Source: Pseudomonadota bacterium (GTDB lineage Bacteria > Pseudomonadota > Alphaproteobacteria > Reyranellales > Reyranellaceae). From it: 64,000 nucleotides of DNA. Positions 16,902 to 25,587 of this stretch are shown here, piece by piece. How positions within the stretch are numbered: position 1 is the stretch's first letter; each line of letters opens with the position of its first letter. A program made the translations under genes and the position numbers. The notes below the pieces were generated by a model. It did no database searches, was not told where the DNA came from, and worked only from the letters and a program-made list of their open reading frames with translations. The stretch is from the NCBI GenBank assembly GCA_018242505.1, contig JAFEBU010000075.1, forward strand, positions 53,929-117,928, in the 5' to 3' direction.

Positions 16902-17645
16902 ATGACGCCCGACATTTCCCACGCTGTCCGCCTGCTCCTTGACGCGCACCGGTCAGGCCAGCAGGTCGTACCGCCCTTTGCGCTGCCGGACCGCGGTGCG
17001 GTCCATGCCATCCAGGACGGCGTCGCCGAGGCGACAGGGCCGGTGTCGGGCTGGAAGGTCGGAGCGCGTACGCCGACGGCCGAACCCAACGCCGCGCCGC
17101 TGCTCGCGGGAGCGCTGGTGAAATCGCCGGCCAGGTTCGACGGCAAGGCGATGCACATGATCGGCGTCGAGATCGAGATCTCGTTCCACATCATGCGCGA
17201 CATTCCCGCGCGCAAAGCAGCGGTCGGCCGCGACGAAGCGCTCGACGCGATAGGCGATGCATTCGTCGGCATGGAAGTGGTCGACACACGGATTGCCGAT
17301 TTCCGGAACGCCGATCCCGAATGGCTCCTCGCCGACAACCAGATGAATCATGCACTGGTGATCGGCGACAACATCAGGAACTGGCGTTCGCTCGACTGGC
17401 CGAGCCTGCAGGTGAAGCTCGCGATCGACGGCAGCGTTGAAGTCGACCAGAGGGGCGGGCTGGGCGCCGTCGATCCGGTACGGCCGCTCGCCTGGATGAT
17501 CGATCATGCCGTTCGCTTGCGTGGCGGCCTTCGCAAAGGGCAGGCGATCACGACCGGGTCGTGGACCGGCCTGCGCTATTATCCGCCCGGCACGACGGCA
17601 CGCGGAGAGTTCGTCGGCCTCGGTCGCGTCGAAGCGAGCTTCTGA
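16902..17645 (+). CDS. 2-keto-4-pentenoate hydratase-like (MhpD/FAH superfamily) protein
   Basis: A 247-residue FAH-fold protein resembling MhpD/HpaH hydratases: SGWKVGA near residue 45, IGVEIEISFHI near 86 with metal-binding Glu residues, and ITTGSWTGLRYYPPG near the C-terminus. These hydratases add water to 2-oxopent-4-enoate in meta-cleavage pathways. It starts 38 bp from the divergent amidohydrolase gene, which suggests a shared promoter region. The last 39 codons and the stop lie inside a 138-bp tandem duplication (17528-17803). Confidence 0.85.
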   Translation: MTPDISHAVRLLLDAHRSGQQVVPPFALPDRGAVHAIQDGVAEATGPVSGWKVGARTPTAEPNAAPLLAGALVKSPARFDGKAMHMIGVEIEISFHIMRDIPARKAAVGRDEALDAIGDAFVGMEVVDTRIADFRNADPEWLLADNQMNHALVIGDNIRNWRSLDWPSLQVKLAIDGSVEVDQRGGLGAVDPVRPLAWMIDHAVRLRGGLRKGQAITTGSWTGLRYYPPGTTARGEFVGLGRVEASF

Positions 17646-17803
17646 CGCTTCGACGACGGCCGTAACCTTCGCAAAGGGCGGGCGATCACGACCGGGTCGT
17701 GGACCGGCCTGCGCTATTATCCACCCGGCACGACGGCACGCGGAGAGTTCGTCGGCCTCGGTCGCGTCGAAGCGAGCTTCTGACGCTTCGACGACGGCCG
17801 TAA
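17528..17803 (+). repeat. Tandem duplication of the hydratase gene 3' end (2 x 138 bp)
   Basis: Copy 1 spans 17528-17665 and includes the end of the hydratase gene, its stop and 20 downstream bases. Copy 2 (17666-17803) repeats it exactly 138 bases later with about two differences, and homology ends a few bases beyond. 138 is a multiple of three, so the duplicated coding segment stays in frame but is cut off by the stop in copy 1. Confidence 0.95.
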
Positions 17804-17836
17804 CCTGGAGCGCATGGCGGGCGGCACTATCCGCCC

Positions 17837-18046
17837 ATGCAAAACGTCCTTCGCTTTTCCATCTCCGCGGTCGAGCCGTGCACCGCGCGCGCCTGGCCAT
17901 CCGTCATCTCGACACTGGCGCTGTGGTGCGAACGCAATCGCTCGCGCCGCGCGCTCGCCCTGCTCGACGATCGCGTGCTGGCCGATATCGGGATCAGCCG
18001 TGCCGAGCAATGGCGGGAAAGCCGCAAGCGCTTCTGGCAGGCCTGA
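17837..18046 (+). CDS. DUF1127 (YjiS-like) small protein
   Basis: A 69-residue protein whose C-terminal half, RRALALLDDRVLADIGISRAE then a run ending in RFWQA, is the DUF1127 domain. Such small Arg-rich proteins are common in alphaproteobacteria; several affect RNA turnover or phosphate/carbon responses. It starts 34 bp after the duplicated segment. A short GGGCGG/CCGCCC dyad lies immediately before the ATG and could mask translation initiation. No clear ribosome-binding site is seen. Confidence 0.8.
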   Translation: MQNVLRFSISAVEPCTARAWPSVISTLALWCERNRSRRALALLDDRVLADIGISRAEQWRESRKRFWQA

Positions 18047-18049
18047 CCG

Positions 18050-18829
18050 TCAGCGGCCGCTCCACTTCGGCGGCCGCTTTTCCAGGAACGCGCTCATGCC
18101 CTCGCGGAAGTCGGCGCTGCCGTAGGTGCGGCGGATCAGATCGTCGATATCCTCGTCGCCGATCTTCGCCTGCAGTCGGCGCAGCGCCTCCTTGGTCGAT
18201 TGCATGGTGATGGGCGCGTGCCCGGCGAGCGTTTTCGCCAGATCCCCGGCACGGGCATGCAGGGCGGCCGTGTCCGGCAGCACCTCGCTCACCAGGCCGA
18301 TCTGCAAGGCGGTCGGCGCGTCGACCAGCTTGGCGAGCAGGATCATCTCCTTCACGCGTTGCGGCCCGATGAGGCTGGCAAGCCGGGCGTAATTGGCCAT
18401 CGACAGGCAGTTGCCGAGCGTGCGCGCGATCGGGAAGCCGAACTGTGCCGATGCGGAGGCGATGCGAAAATCGCACACCGCGGCAATTGCAGCACCGCCG
18501 CCGGTGCAGAAGCCGCCGACCGCGGCGATGGTCGGCACCGGACAGCGCTCGATCGTGTCGAGGATGCGGTCCATCTTGCGCTCGTAGGCGATGCCGTCCT
18601 CGCCGTCCTTGAACGATTTGAATTGGGCGATGTCGGTGCCGGCAGCGAAGGCCTTGTCTCCGGCGCCGGTGATCACCAGCACCTTGGCCTCGTGCGTCCC
18701 GGCGACGCGGCCACAAATCTCGGCCAATCCTTCATACATGGCGAAGGTGAGCGCGTTGCGCGCCTGCGGCCGGTTGAAGGTGATCCAGCCGATATCCTCG
18801 CGCTTGTCGTACAGCAGTTCCTGAGTCAT
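18050..18829 (-). CDS. Enoyl-CoA hydratase family protein
   Basis: A 259-residue crotonase from the start at 18829; an in-frame ATG at 18853 lacks a ribosome-binding site and homology favours the shorter form. The oxyanion-hole regions are GAGDKAFAAGTDI and GGFCTGGGAAIAAVCDF. The sequence DIGWITFNRPQARNAL near the N-terminus is family-typical. It probably hydrates or isomerises an enoyl-CoA. It is divergent from the carbonic anhydrase gene with a 41-bp gap and convergent with DUF1127. Confidence 0.9.
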   Translation of the reverse strand: MTQELLYDKREDIGWITFNRPQARNALTFAMYEGLAEICGRVAGTHEAKVLVITGAGDKAFAAGTDIAQFKSFKDGEDGIAYERKMDRILDTIERCPVPTIAAVGGFCTGGGAAIAAVCDFRIASASAQFGFPIARTLGNCLSMANYARLASLIGPQRVKEMILLAKLVDAPTALQIGLVSEVLPDTAALHARAGDLAKTLAGHAPITMQSTKEALRRLQAKIGDEDIDDLIRRTYGSADFREGMSAFLEKRPPKWSGR

Positions 18830-18870
18830 GTCCTCTTTCCATGAAGTGGCCATATGGTAGGCGAGACATC

Positions 18871-19611
18871 ATGCCGTTTGAACGACTTCTGAAGGGCTTT
18901 GCGGATTTCCGCCTGGGGTACTATCGCGAGCATCCCGATCTTTTCGAGAGGCTCGCCACGGAAGGCCAGTCGCCGGAAGTTTTGGTCATCGGCTGTTCCG
19001 ACGCACGTGTCGATCCCGGCATCCTGACGCAGACCCGGCCGGGCGACATCTTCACCATACGCAACATCTCCGCGATAGTGCCACCGGCGCAGATCCCGCC
19101 GGACGAGCGCCAGCACGGCACGTCGGCGGCGATCGAGTTCGCGGTGCGCGGCCTCGAGGTCAAGCATATCGCCGTGCTGGGGCACGCCCTCTGCGGCGGC
19201 ATCGCCGCCCTGGTCGACGGCGAACGATCGAGCGCCTATGCGAGCTACGACTATCTGTCGACCTGGACCGCCGTCGCGCAGGAGGTGCGCAACCTCGCGG
19301 TGCGCGAACTCGCCGGCAGGCCGCGCGAGCAGATCAGCCGCGCCGTCGAGCAGGCGGCGGTGCTGAACAGCATCGTCAACCTGATGAGCTTTCCCTGGAT
19401 CGCCGAACGCGTGGCGTCGGGCGCGCTGCGCCTGCATGCCTGGTGGTTCAATCTCGTCGAGGGCCAGCTCTACGCCTTCAATCCGGCGACGGCACAGTTC
19501 GAGCCGGTGGAAGGGGTGACCGTGACGCCGACGGTCGCCAAGGGCACGTCGCTGTCGGCGATCAAGCCCGAACGCCTGATCGCCGTCGCCGCAGGAAAGC
19601 CGGCGTTCTAG
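18871..19611 (+). CDS. Beta-class carbonic anhydrase
   Basis: A 246-residue beta-carbonic anhydrase. The zinc ligands are Cys42, His105 and Cys108 with the Asp44-Arg46 dyad (CSDARVD, HALCGG). It interconverts CO2 and bicarbonate in the cytoplasm. The ATG at 18871 is preferred over 18841 because GGTAGG/GCGAG precedes it. The C-terminus extends about 20-30 residues beyond many relatives and ends in SAIKPERLIAVAAGKPAF. DNA for this tail is copied four more times in the array that follows. Confidence 0.93.
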   Translation: MPFERLLKGFADFRLGYYREHPDLFERLATEGQSPEVLVIGCSDARVDPGILTQTRPGDIFTIRNISAIVPPAQIPPDERQHGTSAAIEFAVRGLEVKHIAVLGHALCGGIAALVDGERSSAYASYDYLSTWTAVAQEVRNLAVRELAGRPREQISRAVEQAAVLNSIVNLMSFPWIAERVASGALRLHAWWFNLVEGQLYAFNPATAQFEPVEGVTVTPTVAKGTSLSAIKPERLIAVAAGKPAF

Positions 19612-20085
19612 GGCCGGTCCCCAGCGATTCGATGGCGGTATCGACGCCGCCTTTCGCGAAGGCATGTCGCTGTCGGCGATAAAGCCTGGACGTCTGATCG
19701 CCGCCGCCGCGGGAAGGCCGGCGTTCTAGGCCCGGCCTCCAGCGATTCGATGACGGCATCGACGCCGCCTTTCGCCAGGGGCACATCGCTGTCGGCGATC
19801 AAGCCCGAACGCCTGATCGCCGTCGCCGCAGGAAAGCCGGCGTTCTAGGCCCGGCCCGCCAGCGATTCGATGGCAGCATCGACGCCGCCTTCGCGAAGGC
19901 ATGTCGCTGTCGGCGATAAAGCCTGGACGTCTGATCGCCGCCGCCGCGGGAAGGCCGGCGTTCTAGGCCCGGCCCGCCAGCGATTCGATAGCGGTATCGA
20001 CGCCGCCTTTCGCGAAGGCATGTCGCTGTCGGCGATCAAGCCTGGACGCCTGATCGCCGTCGCCGCGGGAAGGCCGGCGTTCTAG
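19612..20085. repeat. Array of four 118/119-bp units made from two convergent gene ends
   Basis: Four units end at 19729, 19848, 19966 and 20085, giving lengths of 118, 119, 118 and 119 bp. Each unit joins about 47 bp matching the end of the aminotransferase gene (read antisense) to about 71 bp matching the end of the carbonic anhydrase gene. Both genes stop within the palindrome CTAG, so every unit carries both stops. Units differ by scattered substitutions and a one-base indel. No gene lies in this 470-bp stretch. Confidence 0.95.
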
Positions 20086-21278
20086 GCCCGGCCCGCCAGC
20101 GATTCGATGGCGGCATCGACGCCGCCTTTCGCGAAGGGCACGCCCGCGGTCGTCATCGCAAGCTCGGTCGTCGCGAGGCAGCCCAGCAGCATCGGCTCGT
20201 TGAGGTCGCCCAGATGGCCGATGCGGAACACCTTGCCCATCAACGGCCCGAGGCCGCCGCCCAGCGACAGGTTGTAGCGTTCGAGCGCGGCCTTGCGCAG
20301 GCCGTCCGAGCTCACGCCTTCGGGCATCAACACCGTCGTCACCGAATTGGAGAGGCGATCCGGCGTCTGGCCGTAGAGCGTCGGCCCCTTGCCGTTGGCG
20401 CCCCAGGCGCGCACCGCCGCACGCGTCGCCTCCGCGAGCCGCGCATGGCGTGCGAACACCGCGTCGAGGCCTTCCTCCTCCAGCATCGTGATCGACTCGT
20501 GCAGGCCGAAGAAGAAATGCACCGGCACGGTGCCGATGAAGCGCTGCGGCTTGCGCGCGTTCATCAGTTCCCAGTTGAAGTAGTACTTCGGCATCTTCGA
20601 GGTGCGCGACGCTTCCATCGCCTTGTCGCTGACGCCGGTGAGCGCCATGCCCGTGGGCATCATCAGGCCCTTCTGGCTGCCGCCGACAGTGACGTCGACG
20701 CCCCAGGCATCCATCTTGTAGTCCATGCTGCCGAGCGAGGAGATCGTGTCCGAGAGCAGCAGCGCCGGATGCCGGGCCTCGTCGATCGCGCGCCGGACCT
20801 CCGCCAGGGGCAATACCATTCCGGTCGCCGTTTCGTTGTGCACGGCGAACACGGCCTTGATCTCGTGCGCCTTGTCCTTGGCGAGACGCTCGGCGAGCTT
20901 TGAGATGTCGACACCCTTGCGCCAGTCGGCCGGCAGGGTCTCGACCTTGAGCCCCAGCGTTTCGCCCATCTCCTTCCAGCCCAGCGAGAAATAGCCGGTC
21001 TCGACCACCAGCACGGTCTCGCCAGGCGAGAAGAGGTTCGCAACCGCGGCCTCCCAGGCGCCATGGCCGGTCGAGGCGTGGATGAACAGGTTCTGGTCGG
21101 TCTTCAGGATGCGCTTCACACCAGCCATGCAGGCGCGCTGGATCTCCAGGAACTCGGGCGCCAGGAAATCCATCACCGGCCGATCCATCGCGCGCAGGAT
21201 GCGGTCGGGAATGTTGGTCGGGCCAGGGTTGTTGAAGAATTGCCGTCCGCGCGGCTTCACGTTCACAGGGGCGTTCAC
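20082..21278 (-). CDS. Alanine/serine-glyoxylate aminotransferase family protein
   Basis: A 398-residue class V aminotransferase. The PLP lysine is in GGSQKGLMMPTG near residue 200, and FNNPGPTNIPDRIL near the N-terminus is typical of serine-glyoxylate or alanine-glyoxylate transaminases. It moves an amino group between serine or alanine and glyoxylate or pyruvate. The start lies 103 bp from the divergent class III aminotransferase gene. Its 3' end (PFAKGGVDAAIESLAGRA) is the source of part of the repeat array at 19612-20085. Confidence 0.9.
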   Translation of the reverse strand: MNAPVNVKPRGRQFFNNPGPTNIPDRILRAMDRPVMDFLAPEFLEIQRACMAGVKRILKTDQNLFIHASTGHGAWEAAVANLFSPGETVLVVETGYFSLGWKEMGETLGLKVETLPADWRKGVDISKLAERLAKDKAHEIKAVFAVHNETATGMVLPLAEVRRAIDEARHPALLLSDTISSLGSMDYKMDAWGVDVTVGGSQKGLMMPTGMALTGVSDKAMEASRTSKMPKYYFNWELMNARKPQRFIGTVPVHFFFGLHESITMLEEEGLDAVFARHARLAEATRAAVRAWGANGKGPTLYGQTPDRLSNSVTTVLMPEGVSSDGLRKAALERYNLSLGGGLGPLMGKVFRIGHLGDLNEPMLLGCLATTELAMTTAGVPFAKGGVDAAIESLAGRA

Positions 21279-21381
21279 TGAGGGCTCCGGTCTGCGACAG
21301 ATCGGCGACGATAGGGCGGTGCCCCTTGGCGAGACAAGCGAGGCTTGCGATGTTCGGTCATTAGCTGAGTTGAGGGCAAGT

Positions 21382-22782
21382 ATGAGCGCGCAACAGAAAG
21401 ATTCATCGCAGACAAACTCCGCCGTGGTCGCCGATTACAAGGCCCGCACCGGCGGTTCCGCCGCCCTCTTCGAAAGGGCGCGCAAGGTTCTGCCGAGCGG
21501 CATCACGCACGATGCGCGCTATCTCGATCCCTATTCGATCCACGCCGCGCGCGCCAAGGGCGCGCGCAAGTGGGACGTCGACGACAACGAATACGTCGAT
21601 TACTTCGGCGGCCACGGCGCGTTGCTGCTGGGCCATTCGCATCCCGCGATCGTCGAGGCGGTGAAGCGGCAGATGGAGCTCGGCACGCATTACGGCTCCA
21701 GCCACGAGCTCGAAGTGCGCTGGGCCGAGCTGGTCTGCGAGCTGGTGCCCTCGGCGGAGAAGGTGCGCTTCACGGCGTCCGGCACCGAGGCCTCGCACAT
21801 GGCGATCCGTCTCGCACGCGCCTACACCGGCAAGGAAAGGATCGTGCGCTTCGTCGGCCACTTCCACGGCTGGCACGACACCGTCGCCGCAGGCGCGACC
21901 TCGCACTATGACGGCACGACCACGCCCGGCGTGCCGCAGAGCGCCGCCGATCTCACGATCCTGATGCCCGCCGACGACGTGAAGCCGGTCGTGAAGCTGC
22001 TCGAGGAGCGCGACGATATCGCGGCCGTGATGTTCGAGCCGTCCGGCGCCTCGTGGGGCCAGGTGCCGCTGCCGCCGGGCTTCGCCCAGGCGATCCGCGA
22101 GGTGACGGCGCGCCGTGGCATCGTGATGCTGATGGACGAGGTGATCACCGGCTTCCGCTGGTCCTCGGGCGGCGCGCAGAAGGCGCAGGGTGTCACGCCC
22201 GATCTCTGCATCCTCGCCAAGATCGTGGCCGGCGGGCTGCCGGGCGGCGCGGTCGCGGGCAAGCGAGAGATCCTCGATCGCATCGACCATGCGGCGACGG
22301 CGGCGAAGGGCCAGGAGAAGATCGCCCATCCCGGCACCTACAACGCCAACCCGTTGTCGGCCGCCGCGGCGGTGGCGGCGCTGTCGCTGGTGCGCGACGA
22401 GGACCTGGCGGAGAAGGCGAACAAGACGGCGGCCGAGCTGCGCGCGGCGCTGCGCCAGGTGCTGATCGAGGAGAGCGTGCCGTGGGGCATCTACGGCCAG
22501 TCCTCGACCTTCCTGATCTATCCCAATCCGACCGGCGAGGCGGTCGATCCCGCGACCTTCGATCCGCTGAAGCTGGGCTTCGCCAAGCTGAAGGGCGCGC
22601 GTTCGGGTCCGCTCACCGGCAAGATCCGCATGGGGCTGATGACCCACGGCGTCGATGTCATGGGCGCGCCGGGCGGCTTCGTCTCGGCCTTCCATGGCGG
22701 CGCCGAGATCGAGAAGACCGTGCATGCGCTGCGCCAGACCGTGCGTGCGCTGAAGGCCGAACGCGAAGTGAAGGCAGCCTAG
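21382..22782 (+). CDS. Class III aminotransferase (glutamate-1-semialdehyde mutase-like)
   Basis: A 466-residue PLP enzyme of the class III family. Conserved points are GHSHPAIVEAV, the phosphate-binding SGTEASHMAIRLARA, DEVITGFRWS with the ring-nitrogen Asp, and the PLP lysine in CILAKIVAGGLPGG. It resembles glutamate-1-semialdehyde 2,1-aminomutase-like transaminases that act on beta- or omega-amino acids. ATG at 21382 is chosen because GAGGG lies six bases upstream, though the frame is open further back. Divergent from the glyoxylate aminotransferase. The substrate is unknown. Confidence 0.88.
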   Translation: MSAQQKDSSQTNSAVVADYKARTGGSAALFERARKVLPSGITHDARYLDPYSIHAARAKGARKWDVDDNEYVDYFGGHGALLLGHSHPAIVEAVKRQMELGTHYGSSHELEVRWAELVCELVPSAEKVRFTASGTEASHMAIRLARAYTGKERIVRFVGHFHGWHDTVAAGATSHYDGTTTPGVPQSAADLTILMPADDVKPVVKLLEERDDIAAVMFEPSGASWGQVPLPPGFAQAIREVTARRGIVMLMDEVITGFRWSSGGAQKAQGVTPDLCILAKIVAGGLPGGAVAGKREILDRIDHAATAAKGQEKIAHPGTYNANPLSAAAAVAALSLVRDEDLAEKANKTAAELRAALRQVLIEESVPWGIYGQSSTFLIYPNPTGEAVDPATFDPLKLGFAKLKGARSGPLTGKIRMGLMTHGVDVMGAPGGFVSAFHGGAEIEKTVHALRQTVRALKAEREVKAA

Positions 22783-22791
22783 CTGCGCGCG

Positions 22792-22827
22792 CCGCTTCAG
22801 CGCGCTTTAACCTGCGCGCTGAAGCGG
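22792..22827 (+). terminator. Strong GC hairpin after the class III aminotransferase
   Basis: CCGCTTCAGCGCGC (22792-22805) and GCGCGCTGAAGCGG (22814-22827) form a perfect 14-bp stem with an 8-base loop, starting nine bases after the stop. There is no T-run, so it may terminate weakly or protect the mRNA end. Confidence 0.65.
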
Positions 22828-22934
22828 CGGGTCTCCTGCCTTTGATGAGGCGGCCTGATCCGATGAGGCGATCTCAAGGTGACCATGCCGTCGGCCGGCA
22901 AGCCGATGTTCTCGCGTGCCGGGCCCTTTTTCTC

Positions 22935-22957
22935 AAAAATTCTCACCGGGGTGAGAA
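22935..22957 (-). terminator. Rho-independent terminator of the RidA gene
   Basis: On the minus strand TTCTCACC and GGTGAGAA (22957-22950 and 22947-22940) form a perfect 8-bp stem around two bases, followed directly by TTTTT. It lies 76 bp beyond the RidA stop. A further 9-bp dyad (ATGCCGATG/CATCGGCAT) lies between. Confidence 0.75.
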
Positions 22958-23033
22958 GCCTTCGATGCCGATGGCATCGGCATTTTCGGGCGATTTTCTC
23001 ATTTTTCGCGCCAGCCGGCCGTGGGGTAATAGG

Positions 23034-23435
23034 CTACCGCGGTCCCTTGCCGATATGGGCGACTGCGTTGATCTCGACCAGGATTTCGGGCGTGGCGAGG
23101 GACCTCACCTCGACCAGGGTCGAGGTCGGGAAGTTTCCGGTGAAGAATTCGCGCCGCGCCGCCCAGACCTTGGTGTTGTTCTTGATGTTGGTGACGAACA
23201 CCGTGATCGCGACCACGTCGGCCATCGCGCCGCCCGCCGCTTCGAGCATGCCCTTGATCTTGCCGAAGATCAGCTTGGCCTGTTCGTACTCGTCCAATCC
23301 GGCCAGCACCTTGGGATCGGTGCCGCGCGCGGTCATGCCTGAGACATAGGCGATACCGTCGCACACCAGGCAGTTGGACCAGCGCTCCGGCGGCGGTTCG
23401 GGTACGGAAGGCGAAGTCACGCGACGAATGGTCAT
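23034..23435 (-). CDS. RidA/YjgF family protein
   Basis: A 133-residue RidA-family protein, the usual size. The body contains SGMTARG, a region around ADVVAITVFVTNIKN, and the C-terminal VEINAVAHIGKG. RidA proteins deaminate reactive enamine/imine intermediates from PLP enzymes, which fits the aminotransferases nearby. The true Arg/Glu active-site pattern is only partly present, so it may be one of the non-archetypal Rid subgroups. GGGGAG lies six bases before the ATG. It is divergent from the acyl-CoA synthetase with a 40-bp gap. Confidence 0.85.
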   Translation of the reverse strand: MTIRRVTSPSVPEPPPERWSNCLVCDGIAYVSGMTARGTDPKVLAGLDEYEQAKLIFGKIKGMLEAAGGAMADVVAITVFVTNIKNNTKVWAARREFFTGNFPTSTLVEVRSLATPEILVEINAVAHIGKGPR

Positions 23436-23475
23436 GAGCGTCTCCCCAATTTCCACGGATGAGTATACTTCGGCC

Positions 23476-25587
23476 ATGACCGATCCAAAGACCCTGTTCG
23501 CCGCTCTCTTCGAACCCAGGCGCATCGCCCTGATCGGCGCGTCCGCCGACGAGAAGAAGACCACATCCCGCCCGCAGCGCTTCCTGAAGAAGCACGGCTT
23601 CCGTGGCGAGATCCTGCCGGTCAATCCCGGCCGCAGCGAGGTCCTGGGCGAGAAGGCCTACAAGAACCTCGACGCGATCGAGGGCAAGATCGATCACGCC
23701 TATATCCTGCTGAACGGCAAGGATGCGGTCGCAGCCCTCGAGGCGTGCGGCCGGCGCGGCGTCACGGCCGCCTCGATCCTGGCCGGCGGCTTCGCGGACG
23801 GCGGCGCGGCCGGCGCATCGATGCAGGACGACCTTTCGCGCATCGTGCGCGAGACCGGCATCCGCCTGGTCGGTCCCAACAGCATCGGCACCGTCAGCAC
23901 CGATCCCGCCGTCGCGCTCACCGCCAATGCCGCCTTCGCCATCGACACGTTGCGTGCCGGCGACTGGGCGCTGGTGAGCCAGAGCGGCAGCCTGATCGGC
24001 GCGCTGCTGTCGCGCGCCGACGCGCGCGGCATCGGCTTCTCGCGCCTGATCTCGGTCGGCAACGAAGTCGACCTCGCCGTGGGCGAGATCGCCGACCTCC
24101 TGGTCGACGACCCGAAGACCCGGGCGATCGTGCTGTTCATGGAGACGCTGCGCGACGGCGATCGGCTGGCGCGGGCGGCACGCCGCGCCCGGGCCGCCGG
24201 CAAGCCGATGGTCGTCTACAAGCTCGGCCGTTCCGATGTCGGCCAGGAGCTGGCCAAGTCGCACACCGGCGCCATCGCCGGGTCGGATGCGACCTTCGAT
24301 GCGTTCTGCCGCCGTCACGGCATCGCCCGCGTATCGATGTTCGAATCGCTGATCGATGTCCCGGCGCTGCTCGTGGATCGGCCGCCCGCGAAGGGCAGGC
24401 GCGTCGCGGTCGCCACCACGACAGGCGGCGGCGCGGCCATGGTGGTCGACAACATGGCGATGGCGGGACTCGACATCGTCGGCCCGCCCCAGGCGCTGGT
24501 GGACTGGCTGAAGCCGCTCGGCATCGCGGCCGGCGAGGGCAAGCTCGTGGATCTGACGCTCGCCGGCGCCAAGCCCGAGATCGTGTCGGGAACGATCGAG
24601 CGGCTGCTGGCGGACAACAACAACGATGCCGTGATCTTCGTCGTCGGTTCGTCAGCGCAGTTCAATCCCGAGCTGGCGGTCGAGCCGCTGCTGCGCTTCG
24701 CCGGGTCGGAAAAGCCATTTGCCGTATCGCTCACACCGGCGGCCGAGAAATCGCTCGCGCTGTTGACCGCGGCCGGCGTGCCGGCCTTCCGTCATCCCGA
24801 GTCGTGCGCCGAGGCGATGACGCTTTGCCTGTTGAACCCCGCACCGCGCGCCGAGCCGAAACCCGAGGCGCCGGCGCGTGCGGCGATCGAAGCTCTGGAG
24901 GCCGGCCGCACGTCGGGCTTCGACGAGCGCCGGGCCGCCGCGTTGTTCGCGGCCCTGGGTGTGCCGATGGCCAAGGCCCTGGCGGTGCTGGACGCGCGGC
25001 GTGTCGCGTCCGCGGTCGATGAGGTCGGCAGCCCGGTCGCGCTCAAGATCCTGTCCGCCGACATCGCCCACAAGACCGAGGCCGGCGGCGTCGCGCTCGG
25101 CCTGCCGGACGGCCCGTCGGCGGCAATGGCGGCGCGCGAGATCGAGAAGCGCGTGAAGGCTCATGCGCCCGATGCCCGGCTCGACGGCTTCCTGGTGCAG
25201 AAGATGGAACGGGGCCTCGCCGAGGTGATCCTGGGTTTTCGCCGCGATCCCCTGGTCGGGCCCACGGTCACGGTCGGCCTGGGCGGCGTGCTGGCGGAAA
25301 TCTACAAGGATGCATCAACGCGCATCGCACCGGTCGACGAGGCCGAGGCGCTCGAGATGATCGGCGAGGTCAAGGGGTTGGCGACCATCCGCGGCTACCG
25401 CAATCTGCCGAAGGGCGATGTCGCGGCGTTGGCCAGGGCGATCGCCGCCTTCTCGATGCTCGCGCATTCGGACTTTGGCGAGGTGTCTGAGGCGGAGATC
25501 AATCCGCTGCTGGTGAAGCGTGAGGGCGAGGGCGTCGTCGCGGTCGACGGCCTGGTGGTGCTGAAGCCTCAGGCCAGCCGGGTCTGA
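23476..25587 (+). CDS. NDP-forming acyl-CoA synthetase (acetate-CoA ligase family)
   Basis: A 703-residue fusion of the two halves of ADP-forming acyl-CoA synthetase: CoA-binding Rossmann domain (IALIGASADE near 17), succinyl-CoA ligase-like domains with the catalytic His in KSHTGAIAG near 260, then an ATP-grasp domain in the C-terminal third (KTEAGGVALGL; GLGGVLAEIYKDAS). It makes or breaks an acyl-CoA with ATP/ADP. An upstream in-frame extension is open, but 23476 fits the domain start. Its end overlaps the convergent phhA gene by 19 bases. Confidence 0.88.
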   Translation: MTDPKTLFAALFEPRRIALIGASADEKKTTSRPQRFLKKHGFRGEILPVNPGRSEVLGEKAYKNLDAIEGKIDHAYILLNGKDAVAALEACGRRGVTAASILAGGFADGGAAGASMQDDLSRIVRETGIRLVGPNSIGTVSTDPAVALTANAAFAIDTLRAGDWALVSQSGSLIGALLSRADARGIGFSRLISVGNEVDLAVGEIADLLVDDPKTRAIVLFMETLRDGDRLARAARRARAAGKPMVVYKLGRSDVGQELAKSHTGAIAGSDATFDAFCRRHGIARVSMFESLIDVPALLVDRPPAKGRRVAVATTTGGGAAMVVDNMAMAGLDIVGPPQALVDWLKPLGIAAGEGKLVDLTLAGAKPEIVSGTIERLLADNNNDAVIFVVGSSAQFNPELAVEPLLRFAGSEKPFAVSLTPAAEKSLALLTAAGVPAFRHPESCAEAMTLCLLNPAPRAEPKPEAPARAAIEALEAGRTSGFDERRAAALFAALGVPMAKALAVLDARRVASAVDEVGSPVALKILSADIAHKTEAGGVALGLPDGPSAAMAAREIEKRVKAHAPDARLDGFLVQKMERGLAEVILGFRRDPLVGPTVTVGLGGVLAEIYKDASTRIAPVDEAEALEMIGEVKGLATIRGYRNLPKGDVAALARAIAAFSMLAHSDFGEVSEAEINPLLVKREGEGVVAVDGLVVLKPQASRV

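Noticed and set aside
14858..17338. A possible 826-codon fusion of the crotonase with upstream sequence
   Set aside because: The amidohydrolase occupies another frame there with intact motifs and an ATGA overlap, so the crotonase starts at 15688.
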